Below are positions 44,913 to 52,883 of a stretch of DNA of 64,000 nt, one piece after another. The position numbers and the translations under genes were made by a program. Each line of letters begins with the position of its first letter. Position 1 is the stretch's first letter. Under the pieces are notes generated by a model. The model did no database searches and was not told the origin of the DNA. It was given only the letters and a program-made list of their open reading frames with translations. This DNA is from Treponema sp. (GTDB lineage: Bacteria > Spirochaetota > Spirochaetia > Treponematales > Treponemataceae): NCBI GenBank assembly GCA_016296205.1, contig JAEDJS010000003.1, positions 1 through 64,000 on the forward strand, in the 5' to 3' direction.

Positions 44913-45344
44913 ATGCTTTCAGTAAACGAAATTAAAAATGGAATTGTAATCGATCATATTAAAGCGGGAAATGGTCCAAAAGTTTTTGACTGGCTGGGTC
45001 TTAACAAAGCAAAATTTACATGTGCACTTATTATGAACGTACAGTCTGATAAGGCGGGAAAAAAGGATATTATTAAAATCGATAATATTATCAATATTGA
45101 TTACAGCATTCTTGGTTTTTTTGATCCAAACATTACAGTAAATGTTATTCAGGATTCAAAAATTGTCCGCAAAATTACGATGGAACTTCCAGAAAAAGTA
45201 GAAAGTGTAATTCACTGTAAAAATCCTCGCTGTATTACAACAACAGAAAATTATGTGCCTCAAGAATTCAGATTGTTTGATAAAGCAACTGCAAAATATA
45301 GATGCGTATACTGTGATGCACTTTACACTGCTGGAGAAAATTAA
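44913..45344 (+). CDS. pyrI: aspartate carbamoyltransferase, regulatory chain
   Basis: A 143-residue allosteric subunit. The N-terminal domain (1-95) carries the nucleotide-binding fold (IDHIKAGNGPKVFDWLGL); the C-terminal domain holds the structural zinc by C102, C107, C131 and C134, which dock onto PyrB. In E. coli this chain mediates CTP inhibition and ATP activation. A strong TTGGAGGG site supports the ATG at 44913; a longer in-frame reading would lie inside pyrB. Its TAA overlaps the pyrC ATG as TAATG. Confidence 0.93.
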   Translation: MLSVNEIKNGIVIDHIKAGNGPKVFDWLGLNKAKFTCALIMNVQSDKAGKKDIIKIDNIINIDYSILGFFDPNITVNVIQDSKIVRKITMELPEKVESVIHCKNPRCITTTENYVPQEFRLFDKATAKYRCVYCDALYTAGEN

Positions 45345-46657
45345 TGACATTAATCTATAACGCCAAAATTGTTGATAAAAATAAAAGCGTAAAAGGGAGC
45401 ATTCTTATTGATGGGAAAAAAATCAAAAGTGTGCTTACAAAAAAAGAGACAGATGAATTTCTTTTTGAAAGTGATTTGAACATCGACTTAATAGACGCAA
45501 AAGGCATGGTAGTTTTGCCAAGTTTTATTGACATGCACTCACATTTCAGGGATCCGGGTTTTACTCAAAAAGAAGATCTGGAAAGTGGAATTAACAGTGC
45601 AATTGCTGGTGGTTATGGTGCGGTTGTTTTAATGCCAAATACAAATCCGGTTGTAAGTAGTCTGGAGCTGGCAGAAAAAAATCATCAGAAAGCAAAATCA
45701 ATGGGCAAGTGCAGAGTATTCCAGAGTGTGAGCATTACAAGTGATTTTAAAGGTGAATCAGTTGAGCACATCAGTAATCTTGATTCAAAAAAAGTGCCGC
45801 TTATTACAGAAGATGGTAAAGAAGTAGAAAGTGCCGCCGTTATGCTAAAAGGAATGAAACTGGCTGCTGAAAAAAAAATTATTGTAAGCTGCCATTGTGA
45901 AGATCCAAAGCTTGCAGCCCAGGCCCGTGAACTTAGAGCAGAAAGTTTAAAATCATTATCACAAGGGAATAAAAAAGACGCAGAAAAATTCCTGCAGGAA
46001 GCAAACAGTCTTCTTGAACTTGCGGAAGATACAATGACTGTCAGAAATATTCAGATTGCAAAAAAGGCTGGATGCCACGTACACATATGTCACGTTTCTA
46101 CAAGTGGCTCAATTGAAGCGGTTCGGCAGGCTAAGAAACTTGGTCTTAATGTTACTGCAGAAATAACTCCTCATCATTTTAGTTTAACAGGTCAGAAAGC
46201 TCCTGGAATTTTTAATATTGTAAATCCGCCCCTTAGAACAGAAGACGACAGACAGAGTTTGTTAAAAGCAATTAAAGATGGTACATGTGATGTAATTGCT
46301 ACAGATCATGCTCCACATACAGTGCAGGATAAATTAAATGGTGCTCCTGGCTTTCCAGGTTTGGAAACTTCCTTTGCTGCAGGATATACAAATCTTGTAG
46401 AAACAAAAGTTATTAACCTTAAAAAGTTGAGTGCTTTAATGAGTGCAAATCCAGCTGATATTCTGGGCCTAAAAAATGTGGCTTTAATTGAACCAGGCTA
46501 TTTTGCAAATCTTACAATTGTTGATTTAAATAAAACATGGAAGGTCAAAGGTGAAGATTTTGCCAGCCGAGGTAAAATTACTGCATTTGAAGGAAAAACA
46601 TTAAAAGGCCAGGTTGTAAAAACAATTTATGAAGGCCAAATTGTTTATTCTCTGTAA
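45344..46657 (+). CDS. pyrC: dihydroorotase
   Basis: Cyclises carbamoyl aspartate to dihydroorotate, the step after PyrBI. The 437-residue amidohydrolase has the metal site H65-x-H67 in DMHSHFRDPG, then MPNTNPVV near 103, the second-metal region CHCEDP near 183 and HICHVSTSG near 240, and DHAPHT near 320. Length and motifs fit the class I type. It overlaps pyrI by one base, giving a tight pyrB-pyrI-pyrC operon. Repeat cluster D follows and may help end transcription, since no separate terminator is visible. Confidence 0.92.
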   Translation: MTLIYNAKIVDKNKSVKGSILIDGKKIKSVLTKKETDEFLFESDLNIDLIDAKGMVVLPSFIDMHSHFRDPGFTQKEDLESGINSAIAGGYGAVVLMPNTNPVVSSLELAEKNHQKAKSMGKCRVFQSVSITSDFKGESVEHISNLDSKKVPLITEDGKEVESAAVMLKGMKLAAEKKIIVSCHCEDPKLAAQARELRAESLKSLSQGNKKDAEKFLQEANSLLELAEDTMTVRNIQIAKKAGCHVHICHVSTSGSIEAVRQAKKLGLNVTAEITPHHFSLTGQKAPGIFNIVNPPLRTEDDRQSLLKAIKDGTCDVIATDHAPHTVQDKLNGAPGFPGLETSFAAGYTNLVETKVINLKKLSALMSANPADILGLKNVALIEPGYFANLTIVDLNKTWKVKGEDFASRGKITAFEGKTLKGQVVKTIYEGQIVYSL

Positions 46658-46687
46658 AAAAGGATCCGCCTTGTAATTAAGCCCCAT

Positions 46688-46884
46688 GAGAGATCCTGAA
46701 TCATGTTCAGGATGACGGCGATGGATGGGGGAGGCAAAAAGTGTGTCATTCCGGACTTGATCCGGAATCTCTTTGCAAGAGAGATCCTGAAACAAGAGTT
46801 CAGCATGACGGCGATGGGTGGGGGAGGCAAAAAGTGTGTCATTCTAGACTAAGTGTGTCATTCCGGACTTGATCCGGAATCTCT
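46688..46884. repeat. palindromic intergenic repeats, cluster D
   Basis: Between pyrC and the DUF308 gene. Full units: 46688-46715 (stem ATCCTGAA), 46745-46772 (ATTCCGGA) and 46857-46884 (ATTCCGGA), plus a damaged unit at 46781-46808 whose arms mix ATCCTGAA with TTCAGCAT, and a broken unit near 46838. A spacer rich in G (GATGGGTGGGGGAGGC and variants) with AAAAAGTGT recurs twice, again pointing to local duplication. Confidence 0.8.
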
Positions 46885-46902
46885 TTTGGCTGGTGTTAAA
46901 AA

Positions 46903-47541
46903 TTATTCGTTTTCTATTGGTTCTGCTACTGAATCATCTTGTTCTTCTGTTGATTCAGGTGCATCTTTAATTTCTACGTCTTCCGGTTTAATTTCTATTG
47001 GTTTTTTCTTCCATCCAACGATAGCAATTATAATTCCAAAAATCACTAATGCAATTCCTACAACACGCATAATAATTTCTGCAAGTCTGGCTCCCAGCAA
47101 GAAAAGAACAAGTGATACTGCAAGATAGATAAATGCCTGAATAACCAGGGATTTTACATCATCAGTATCGTTTTTAAGCTGCAAAGCGATGTAAAATTCA
47201 ATTGCACCGGCTAAAAGAGCGTAAATTGCAAGAATGTATGTGAAAATTGCAATAACAGTAGAAATAGCCCCTCTAAAGATGAATGGGAAAGTTACTGCCA
47301 GAAGTCCAATTAATATACTGACTAAAGCACGAATAATAACTGTTTTCTTAATAATGCTTCCGTCCATGAACATTTTTGTTTTTGTAAGAGTAACGATTCC
47401 ATCTGTAATTGCGGCAAAACCAAAGAGAATTACAAGAAATTCAACGGCATCTTTTGGCCAGATGATTGCGATTAATCCTGCTATAACAGAAAAAATACCA
47501 TACAGAAAATTCTTTTTATTGAATAAACCTTTTGCTGTCAT
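46903..47541 (-). CDS. DUF308 (HdeD-like) membrane protein
   Basis: A 212-residue protein with about six membrane spans in three pairs, as in the HdeD/DUF308 family (first pair FLYGIFSVIAGLIAIIWP near 12-29). The end is a 35-residue acidic, Glu/Asp/Pro-rich tail (PEDVEIKDAPESTEEQ). HdeD is linked to acid resistance in E. coli; the function in spirochaetes is unknown. An AGGAGG site precedes the ATG. It is a single gene between the repeat cluster and the tRNA block. Confidence 0.75.
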   Translation of the reverse strand: MTAKGLFNKKNFLYGIFSVIAGLIAIIWPKDAVEFLVILFGFAAITDGIVTLTKTKMFMDGSIIKKTVIIRALVSILIGLLAVTFPFIFRGAISTVIAIFTYILAIYALLAGAIEFYIALQLKNDTDDVKSLVIQAFIYLAVSLVLFLLGARLAEIIMRVVGIALVIFGIIIAIVGWKKKPIEIKPEDVEIKDAPESTEEQDDSVAEPIENE

Positions 47542-47659
47542 AAAGCCTCCTATTAAATTTTTTTTAATTATATTATTAATTTACGAAATAAATTTGGATT
47601 AGTCAACTTAAAACCACTTGACATTGTTTAAAAATTAACCTAAAATGCAATAACAATTT

Positions 47660-47744
47660 GGAGCGATGGCAGAGTGGTCGAATGCGGCGGTCTTGAAAAC
47701 CGTTGTACTGCGAGGTACCGGGGGTTCGAATCCCTCTCGCTCCG
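47660..47744 (+). tRNA. tRNA-Ser (anticodon TGA)
   Basis: An 85-nt class II tRNA: acceptor GGAGCGA / TCGCTCC, anticodon loop CTTGAAA (TGA), long variable arm (TACTGCGAGGTACC), and T loop GGTTCGAATCC. Reads UCN, mainly UCA. The discriminator is G and CCA is not encoded. Confidence 0.95.
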
Positions 47745-47749
47745 AAGCT

Positions 47750-47834
47750 GGTGAAGTGGCCGAACGGTAAGGCAGCAGTTTGCTAAACTGCCGGTAGCGA
47801 AAGCGCCTAGCAGGTTCAACCCCTGTCTTCACCG
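47750..47834 (+). tRNA. tRNA-Ser (anticodon GCT)
   Basis: 85 nt, acceptor GGTGAAG / CTTCACC, anticodon loop TTGCTAA (GCT), long variable arm with GGTAGCGAAAGCGCC. Reads AGC and AGU. CCA is not encoded. It lies 5 nt after the previous tRNA. Confidence 0.95.
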
Positions 47835-47839
47835 AACCT

Positions 47840-47914
47840 GAGACTGTAGCTCAGCTGGATTAGAGCACCACCCTGCGGAGGTGGGGGTCGCACGTTCGAA
47901 TCGTGTCAGTCTCG
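47840..47914 (+). tRNA. tRNA-Arg (anticodon GCG)
   Basis: 75 nt, acceptor GAGACTG / CAGTCTC, anticodon stem CCACC / GGTGG with loop CTGCGGA (GCG), T loop GTTCGAATC. Reads CGC and CGU by wobble. Most bacteria use an ACG anticodon edited to inosine instead. CCA is not encoded. Confidence 0.9.
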
Positions 47915-47932
47915 CTAGCAATGGTTTTTCAC

Positions 47933-47962
47933 AATACAGGTAAGTGACCTGTATTTTTTTTT
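47933..47962 (+). terminator. terminator after tRNA trio
   Basis: A 9-bp stem AATACAGGT / ACCTGTATT with a 5-nt loop and a long T tract; it separates the first three tRNAs from tRNA-Ser(GGA). Confidence 0.8.
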
Positions 47963-47969
47963 GTATTTA

Positions 47970-48054
47970 GGAAAGATGTCCGAGTGGTCGATGGTGCACG
48001 CTTGGAAGGCGTGTGTACAGAAATGTACCTCGGGTTCGAATCCCGATCTTTCCG
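47970..48054 (+). tRNA. tRNA-Ser (anticodon GGA)
   Basis: 85 nt, acceptor GGAAAGA / TCTTTCC, anticodon loop TTGGAAG (GGA), long variable arm, T loop GGTTCGAATCC. Reads UCC and UCU. CCA is not encoded. The SRP RNA begins 4 nt later, so the two are probably cut from one transcript. Confidence 0.95.
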
Positions 48055-48058
48055 ATAT

Positions 48059-48156
48059 GGCCCAGATGCTTTACACGAAGCATTCAATGAATCCCGTCAG
48101 ATCCGGAAGGAAGCAGCGGCAGTTGAATCGTTTCGGTGATTTAGTTTATCTGGGCC
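48059..48156 (+). ncRNA. ffs: bacterial small signal recognition particle RNA (4.5S)
   Basis: About 98 nt forming one long hairpin: outer arms GGCCCAGAT and ATCTGGGCC, with the conserved SRP domain IV tip GTCAGATCCGGAAGGAAGCA in the middle (GGAAGGAAGCAG loop). This RNA binds Ffh for cotranslational targeting. A T-run follows the stem, giving its own terminator. Confidence 0.93.
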
Positions 48157-48198
48157 TTTTTATTTTTTAAAACATAATAAAAAAATTAGGGAGGAAGT

Positions 48199-49455
48199 AT
48201 GAAATATTTCTTAATTGCCTTTTACGCCGCTACAATTTTTCATTTTGTTCTTAATCACATTCTGGAATTTATCGATTACAGAGCACGTGTAAAAAACGGC
48301 GATTCTGTTCCTGAAGAACTGGAAGGATTTGTGGATAGTGATCAGATTAAAAAAACAGTGGCCTACGAAAATGCAAAATATTTTTACTGGCTGCCACTGT
48401 CTGTTTGTATGCTATCACTTAATCTTGGACTTGTCTATTTTGGTTATTATTCCTCAATTTTTAACTGGCTGCAGAAAGTTGTTCCAAATGTTTATGGAAA
48501 TTCAATTTTGTTTTTAATTCTTGCGGGGCTTCCTTCTGCTGTGGTAGAAATTCCATTTGACTTGTATCACACTTTTGGAATAGAAAAAAAGTTCGGTTTT
48601 AACACAATGACTTTTGGGACATGGCTTCTTGATAATATTAAAGGATTGATTCTTGACGCAATTATTATGCTCCCACTTTTGTGCCTTGTAATTTTAATTT
48701 TCCAGAAAATGTGGCAATGGTGGTGGATTATGGTTGCCGCCGTTTTAATTATTTTTAGTCTTGGACTTAGTTATATTTATCCAAAATTTATCAGCCCGAT
48801 TTTTAATAAATTTACACCGCTGGAAAATCAGGATCTTCTAGCAAAACTTACAGCACTTCTTGAACGCACAGGTTTTAAAGCCAGTGGAATTTATCAGATG
48901 GATGCCAGTAAACGCAGTAAACATTCCAACGCATATTTTACAGGCTTTGGGAAAAATAAGCAGATTGTTCTGTATGATACACTTTTGCAGCAGCTTGATG
49001 ACGAAGAAATTTGTGCAGTTCTTGCTCACGAATTGGGTCATTATAAGAAAAAGCATATTATTAAAAGGATGTTGATTTCTATTTCTCTTGAGTTTATTGG
49101 AGCATTTGTTCTGAGTTTTATTTTGAACCGTCCGGAACTATATGAGAATTTTGGTTTTGAAGTGAATCCGGAGCTTCTCAAAAATTATGCAATTGCCGGT
49201 GTATTTTTAATCAGCATTGTGGTAGAAGGTTTTAGTGATATTACAGGACTTATTTCAAACACTTCAAGCCGCCGTGATGAATTCCAGGCAGATAGTTTTA
49301 GTGCTCAATTAATAGGCAGCGGAAAACCATTGTCCAGCAGTCTTATAAAATTGAATAAAGAAAATTTGAGTGAATTTACTCCGCCAAAAATTTACAGCAT
49401 TTTTAAATATAACCATCCGCCGTTACTGGAACGCATCAGAAATATTCTTAAATAA
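48199..49455 (+). CDS. M48 family metalloprotease, Ste24/CAAX-protease-like
   Basis: A 418-residue membrane protease with about seven spans. The zinc motif is H277-E278-LG-H281 (LAHELGHYKKKH), with the third ligand in the SSRRDEFQADSFS block near 355 (Glu of DEFQAD). The first half holds FDLYHTFGIEKKFGFN, typical of Ste24. Ste24 proteins cleave prenylated peptides in eukaryotes; bacterial members act in membrane protein quality control. A GGGAGG site precedes the ATG. The stand-alone gene is bounded by the SRP RNA and a terminator. Confidence 0.88.
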   Translation: MKYFLIAFYAATIFHFVLNHILEFIDYRARVKNGDSVPEELEGFVDSDQIKKTVAYENAKYFYWLPLSVCMLSLNLGLVYFGYYSSIFNWLQKVVPNVYGNSILFLILAGLPSAVVEIPFDLYHTFGIEKKFGFNTMTFGTWLLDNIKGLILDAIIMLPLLCLVILIFQKMWQWWWIMVAAVLIIFSLGLSYIYPKFISPIFNKFTPLENQDLLAKLTALLERTGFKASGIYQMDASKRSKHSNAYFTGFGKNKQIVLYDTLLQQLDDEEICAVLAHELGHYKKKHIIKRMLISISLEFIGAFVLSFILNRPELYENFGFEVNPELLKNYAIAGVFLISIVVEGFSDITGLISNTSSRRDEFQADSFSAQLIGSGKPLSSSLIKLNKENLSEFTPPKIYSIFKYNHPPLLERIRNILK

Positions 49456-49459
49456 AAAA

Positions 49460-49501
49460 AATCCCGAAATCAATTCTGAACAGCAGCCTGATTTCGGGAT
49501 T
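49460..49501. terminator. bidirectional terminator-like hairpin
   Basis: A perfect 13-bp stem AATCCCGAAATCA / TGATTTCGGGATT with a 16-nt loop between two convergent genes, with A-run on the left and T-rich DNA on the right, so it can serve both strands. Confidence 0.8.
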
Positions 49502-49514
49502 AATTATTTTTTGT

Positions 49515-51530
49515 TTACTTCATTTTTGCAGCCAATGCTTTTTTTATTGCTGCTGCAAACAGTTGATTCTGATCATTTCTTAGAGGTGCGCTAAAACTTG
49601 GGCCACCGTCTTCATCATTAATACGATAAATCTGTTTACTTTCGATATTATAGGCTGGACTATCCGGATTGTTAACCCACCAGTCAAGAACTGCCATAAT
49701 ACATAAAGTGTATTTTATAAGATTGGCATTTGTAGCGGCCGTGTCTGTTGTCTTTTTTGCACCAAGTAAAACATCAAGACGTTTTGAAACATTATTTGGA
49801 ATATCAAACACATACCTGTCCCATGGATTTGTAACTCCAAGAACCGGTTTTTTTGCAGCCGCATTTTCATCAATTCTTCTGGCAATAATTGTAAATGCTT
49901 TTCTTACAAAATCAGTTCGCCTACACAATGGAATTGTTGTTTTGTCTGCTACTGGTTTTTCCAAAAGAAATAGAGTAAATTCATAATGAGGAAGGAAGTA
50001 TGCTCGTGTCATCCAGTTCATATTCTGTAAAGCTTCTTTACCATACTGACTTTTTGCATAATCAGGCTGGGAATAAAGTGAATTTACAAAATTGCGCAGA
50101 TAGTCACCGTATTTTTTCTGGAATAAATTTTCCCTGTACATTGTCCAGTCATTTAGAATACTGGAAATTGAATCTTTCATTTGAGAAATTTTCTCGTCAT
50201 TATCAAAATTAAATTTTACGTTTCTTAATCCCTGGAAACAATCTTCAAGAATACGGAGCAAAACAACTGTAACCTGCAACCCGTTTTTAGGACTAAGCAT
50301 ATTAAAACCGTCCTGGAATTTGTACAACGGCTGGAAGTAAGGATACATATCTGGAAGTTCATTCAACCTTGAAAAACCTGCATCCGGGAAAAGCTGCTCA
50401 AGAATTTTAATACCTGTGGCAACAATTTCATCTTTTCTGCCAGGAGTGTTCCGTTCTTCTTCTGCTTTTTTGATGGCTTCTTGTTTTTCCTTCTGAATCT
50501 GTTCTAGACTTTTTTTCTTTTTTTCCGGTAAAAGCAATTCAAATTTTGTCATACCAAGGAAAGCAAGAATATCCCCGATTTTAGTTGTAAAAAATTGCGG
50601 AAAAGTAACAAATTCAGAAGTACACATACGCATAAGCAATGGGTACAAACCTTTAATAATCTGGTTATAAATATAAATCCATTCAGTGATAACTTCTTTT
50701 GCAAGCAGCTGACATTTTTTCTTATCCATGTCTGTGTAGGTGATTAAATCAGCATATACTTCTTTAACTAATGATGGAACCTGCTGGTCGCCAATGTAAT
50801 AAATAGTAATAAGCTGACGATATACTGCTTTAATAAAAGGAATCATCTGAGCAACAGACATATCAGCGGCACCATTTTCTATATCTATCGCTAAAGTTTT
50901 TACGTCTTTAAGATTCCATTTTCCTACAGTTCTAAGGAATTTAAATTTCATGTCGCCTTCGGTGGCAATTTTACTTTTATAAGTGTCTGGAGCAATTTGA
51001 ATAAAGGTTTTAATTGTGCCAACAAAGTTCTGCATGTGTTCAACGTGTTTTTTTATTGAATAATTTGCAAAGCTCTGCAAAACTTTTTCTTTGTTTTTTG
51101 CAGACATAAGAAAAATAAAATTCAGAAGTCCATAATTTGGTTTGATGCCGTATTCAACAGACATCATAAGTTTATTCATTGCTTTAAGATTTTTGTTGGT
51201 AATAGCAGGTAATTCGGCTTCCGTTTTGATCCTCCGTGTAGTGCTTTCAACAATTTTATCTACACTAGCTGTTGGTTTATTATTTGAAGTAGAAGACAAA
51301 GCAGCACTTTGACTTGCAATATCGGCACTGGTACGCCCAGTTGGTCTGATTACTTCATTGATTTTTGCACGTTTTGGCATGGAACTTGTGTCTATTGGAA
51401 CTGATTTTTCCGAAAGAATTTCACCTCCGAGAATTCCAATCATGCGGTTTGCTTCTTCGTTGGAAATGGCACCAATATTTTTACGAGTATGTTCTATTGT
51501 TCCAGGTTCGAGTGTTCTTTTTTCCGGCAT
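49515..51530 (-). CDS. 671-residue protein of unknown function
   Basis: Not recognised. No signal peptide or membrane span is seen, so it should be cytoplasmic. Residues 1-105 are low-complexity, Ser/Thr/Ala-rich and probably disordered (STSNNKPTASVDK). From about 110 on it is mostly helical, including a Lys/Glu coiled-coil stretch (LEQIQKEKQEAIKKAEEER near 350). Aromatic-rich helices follow. Spirochaete genomes carry conserved proteins of this style, but I cannot name a homologue. An AGGA site lies 9 nt before the ATG, and three TATAAT boxes lie 48-77 bp upstream. DUF2804 is the preceding gene on the same strand. Confidence 0.6.
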   Translation of the reverse strand: MPEKRTLEPGTIEHTRKNIGAISNEEANRMIGILGGEILSEKSVPIDTSSMPKRAKINEVIRPTGRTSADIASQSAALSSTSNNKPTASVDKIVESTTRRIKTEAELPAITNKNLKAMNKLMMSVEYGIKPNYGLLNFIFLMSAKNKEKVLQSFANYSIKKHVEHMQNFVGTIKTFIQIAPDTYKSKIATEGDMKFKFLRTVGKWNLKDVKTLAIDIENGAADMSVAQMIPFIKAVYRQLITIYYIGDQQVPSLVKEVYADLITYTDMDKKKCQLLAKEVITEWIYIYNQIIKGLYPLLMRMCTSEFVTFPQFFTTKIGDILAFLGMTKFELLLPEKKKKSLEQIQKEKQEAIKKAEEERNTPGRKDEIVATGIKILEQLFPDAGFSRLNELPDMYPYFQPLYKFQDGFNMLSPKNGLQVTVVLLRILEDCFQGLRNVKFNFDNDEKISQMKDSISSILNDWTMYRENLFQKKYGDYLRNFVNSLYSQPDYAKSQYGKEALQNMNWMTRAYFLPHYEFTLFLLEKPVADKTTIPLCRRTDFVRKAFTIIARRIDENAAAKKPVLGVTNPWDRYVFDIPNNVSKRLDVLLGAKKTTDTAATNANLIKYTLCIMAVLDWWVNNPDSPAYNIESKQIYRINDEDGGPSFSAPLRNDQNQLFAAAIKKALAAKMK

Positions 51531-51571
51531 TTTTTTCCTATTAATACAATTTTTAAAATTTTTACATACTT

Positions 51572-51615
51572 AATTCGATTATATCACATCGATTATATCA
51601 TATTATAGTCGAATT
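51572..51615 (-). promoter_or_regulatory. triple TATAAT array within an inverted repeat
   Basis: On the minus strand three perfect TATAAT hexamers lie at 51607-51602, 51597-51592 and 51583-51578. The block is bounded by AATTCGA and TCGAATT, forming a 44-bp inverted frame. It overlaps the DUF2804 stop codon and precedes the 671-residue gene. Confidence 0.5.
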
Positions 51616-52670
51616 AGGTATTTTTTTATAATTCCATCTAATTTTTTGAATGTGTACTTATGACCGTTAGAATCCATCAGGGTGCCTTCAAAAGTTCCGT
51701 AAATGTAATTAAAATCAAAACGGACGGCAATAAAATTTGCTTTGTCCTGGATAAAGGATTTTGGTTCAAAGTTAAGGTCAATCATGTTTTCCATATCCTG
51801 AATAACCCATGTTTTGCTTATTCCCATTGGCTGAGTAATTGTTACTGGCGGCAAAGGAGTTGGAATTCCATCAACAAAAAGCACATTATGATTGTAGGTA
51901 TCTTGGTCAACTGCATTGTGGCTGCTTACTGATATGCGGAAACTAAGCTGATGGCCGTCTATTTGTCCCATTCCGCAGAGCATTGTTCCTTTTGAGTGGA
52001 ATCTAAGGTAAACACGCCGCATGTCAAAAATGGAAATACCGTCTGTGTCTTCCATTGTAACTGGTTTTTGACCTTGAGGTTTGAGTGTTATTGCCCCGTG
52101 GATTGAAGATGTAAATGTATGAACTGCTGAACATCTGCGCTGAGTAGGAGACGGACAAACAGTTGTAATTTCGGCAAAATTTGGATCACTAAAACTGGAA
52201 ATAAGTGCGGCATTTGATTTAGGCCGGCCGTTTTTTCCTTTTAAATTGAATATAATAGAAAATTTGTTAGCTTTTCTATCCCATGCAATTCGAATATAAC
52301 GGCTTTTTCTGTAACTTAAAGTTGCTGCACAATCCAGTGAATGGGGAACAAATCTGCGGCGGGGTCCCATTATTGAACGGTATTTAATCTTTTGGAGTGT
52401 TTTTGTATTCCAAAGAAAAACTGTTGCATATCCAAAAGCTTTTGCGTCAAAAAAATCAATAGCACAGGCATAATCGCCAAGTTTAACAAAGGTAGAAAGT
52501 CGGCACTTAATTCTAAGATTAGTGATTATTGAGGGCATAAAAAGTGCACCGAAGGGCCGGATAACACCACGAATGTCGAGACGATTAACATGTTCAGTAT
52601 ATGTTCCGAATACAGGTTTACCTTTAACAACAAGTTTTTCGGGAGCCTGGTTAATTTGCCGGTTATACAT
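51603..52670 (-). CDS. DUF2804 family protein
   Basis: A 355-residue soluble protein matching the DUF2804 pattern: GKPVFGTYTEHVNRLDIRG near 18, KLGDYACAIDFFDAKAFGYATVFLWN (read in parts, near 70-95), GPRRRFVP, and a beta-rich C-terminal half with FHSKGTMLCGMGQIDGHQ. DUF2804 resembles lipocalin-like beta barrels and has no known role. The start at ATG 52670 is chosen over 52706 because TTGCAC-17 bp-TAAAAT ends 7 nt before it and overlaps the longer reading. Confidence 0.8.
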   Translation of the reverse strand: MYNRQINQAPEKLVVKGKPVFGTYTEHVNRLDIRGVIRPFGALFMPSIITNLRIKCRLSTFVKLGDYACAIDFFDAKAFGYATVFLWNTKTLQKIKYRSIMGPRRRFVPHSLDCAATLSYRKSRYIRIAWDRKANKFSIIFNLKGKNGRPKSNAALISSFSDPNFAEITTVCPSPTQRRCSAVHTFTSSIHGAITLKPQGQKPVTMEDTDGISIFDMRRVYLRFHSKGTMLCGMGQIDGHQLSFRISVSSHNAVDQDTYNHNVLFVDGIPTPLPPVTITQPMGISKTWVIQDMENMIDLNFEPKSFIQDKANFIAVRFDFNYIYGTFEGTLMDSNGHKYTFKKLDGIIKKYLIRL

Positions 52671-52677
52671 AATTACA

Positions 52678-52706
52678 ATTTTAATAGAAAAATGAATAGC
52701 GTGCAA
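52678..52706 (-). promoter_or_regulatory. promoter of DUF2804 gene, predicted leaderless
   Basis: Minus-strand TTGCAC (52701-52706), 17 bp, TAAAAT (52678-52683), then 7 nt to the ATG at 52670. Confidence 0.6.
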
Positions 52707-52862
52707 GTTGAATTTAAATCATTTGACTCTTTAAAAAAATCAAAAAAATCTCAAATATCTCTAGACAATTGGGTAAAAGGGAATTAAACTGTAAATAGAT
52801 TTAAAGAATTTCACAGTTTGCACCGAAATTCGTAATTGAGTTATTGTCTCAAGAGAAAGTAA

Positions 52863-52883
52863 TTTGTACATCGGGGGTACAAA
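52863..52883 (+). promoter_or_regulatory. hairpin abutting start codon of giant lipoprotein
   Basis: Arms TTTGTAC (52863-52869) and GTACAAA (52877-52883) enclose ATCGGGG, and the ATG follows immediately. The G run is the only ribosome-site candidate, so the hairpin could limit initiation. No strong promoter is certain; TTGGGT-17 bp-TAAATA is a weak option near 52770. Confidence 0.45.

Noticed and set aside
52692..52787. 31-codon frame (MNSVQVEF...) as a small protein gene
   Set aside because: No ribosome site, it overlaps the divergent DUF2804 promoter and start region, and it is short enough to arise by chance.
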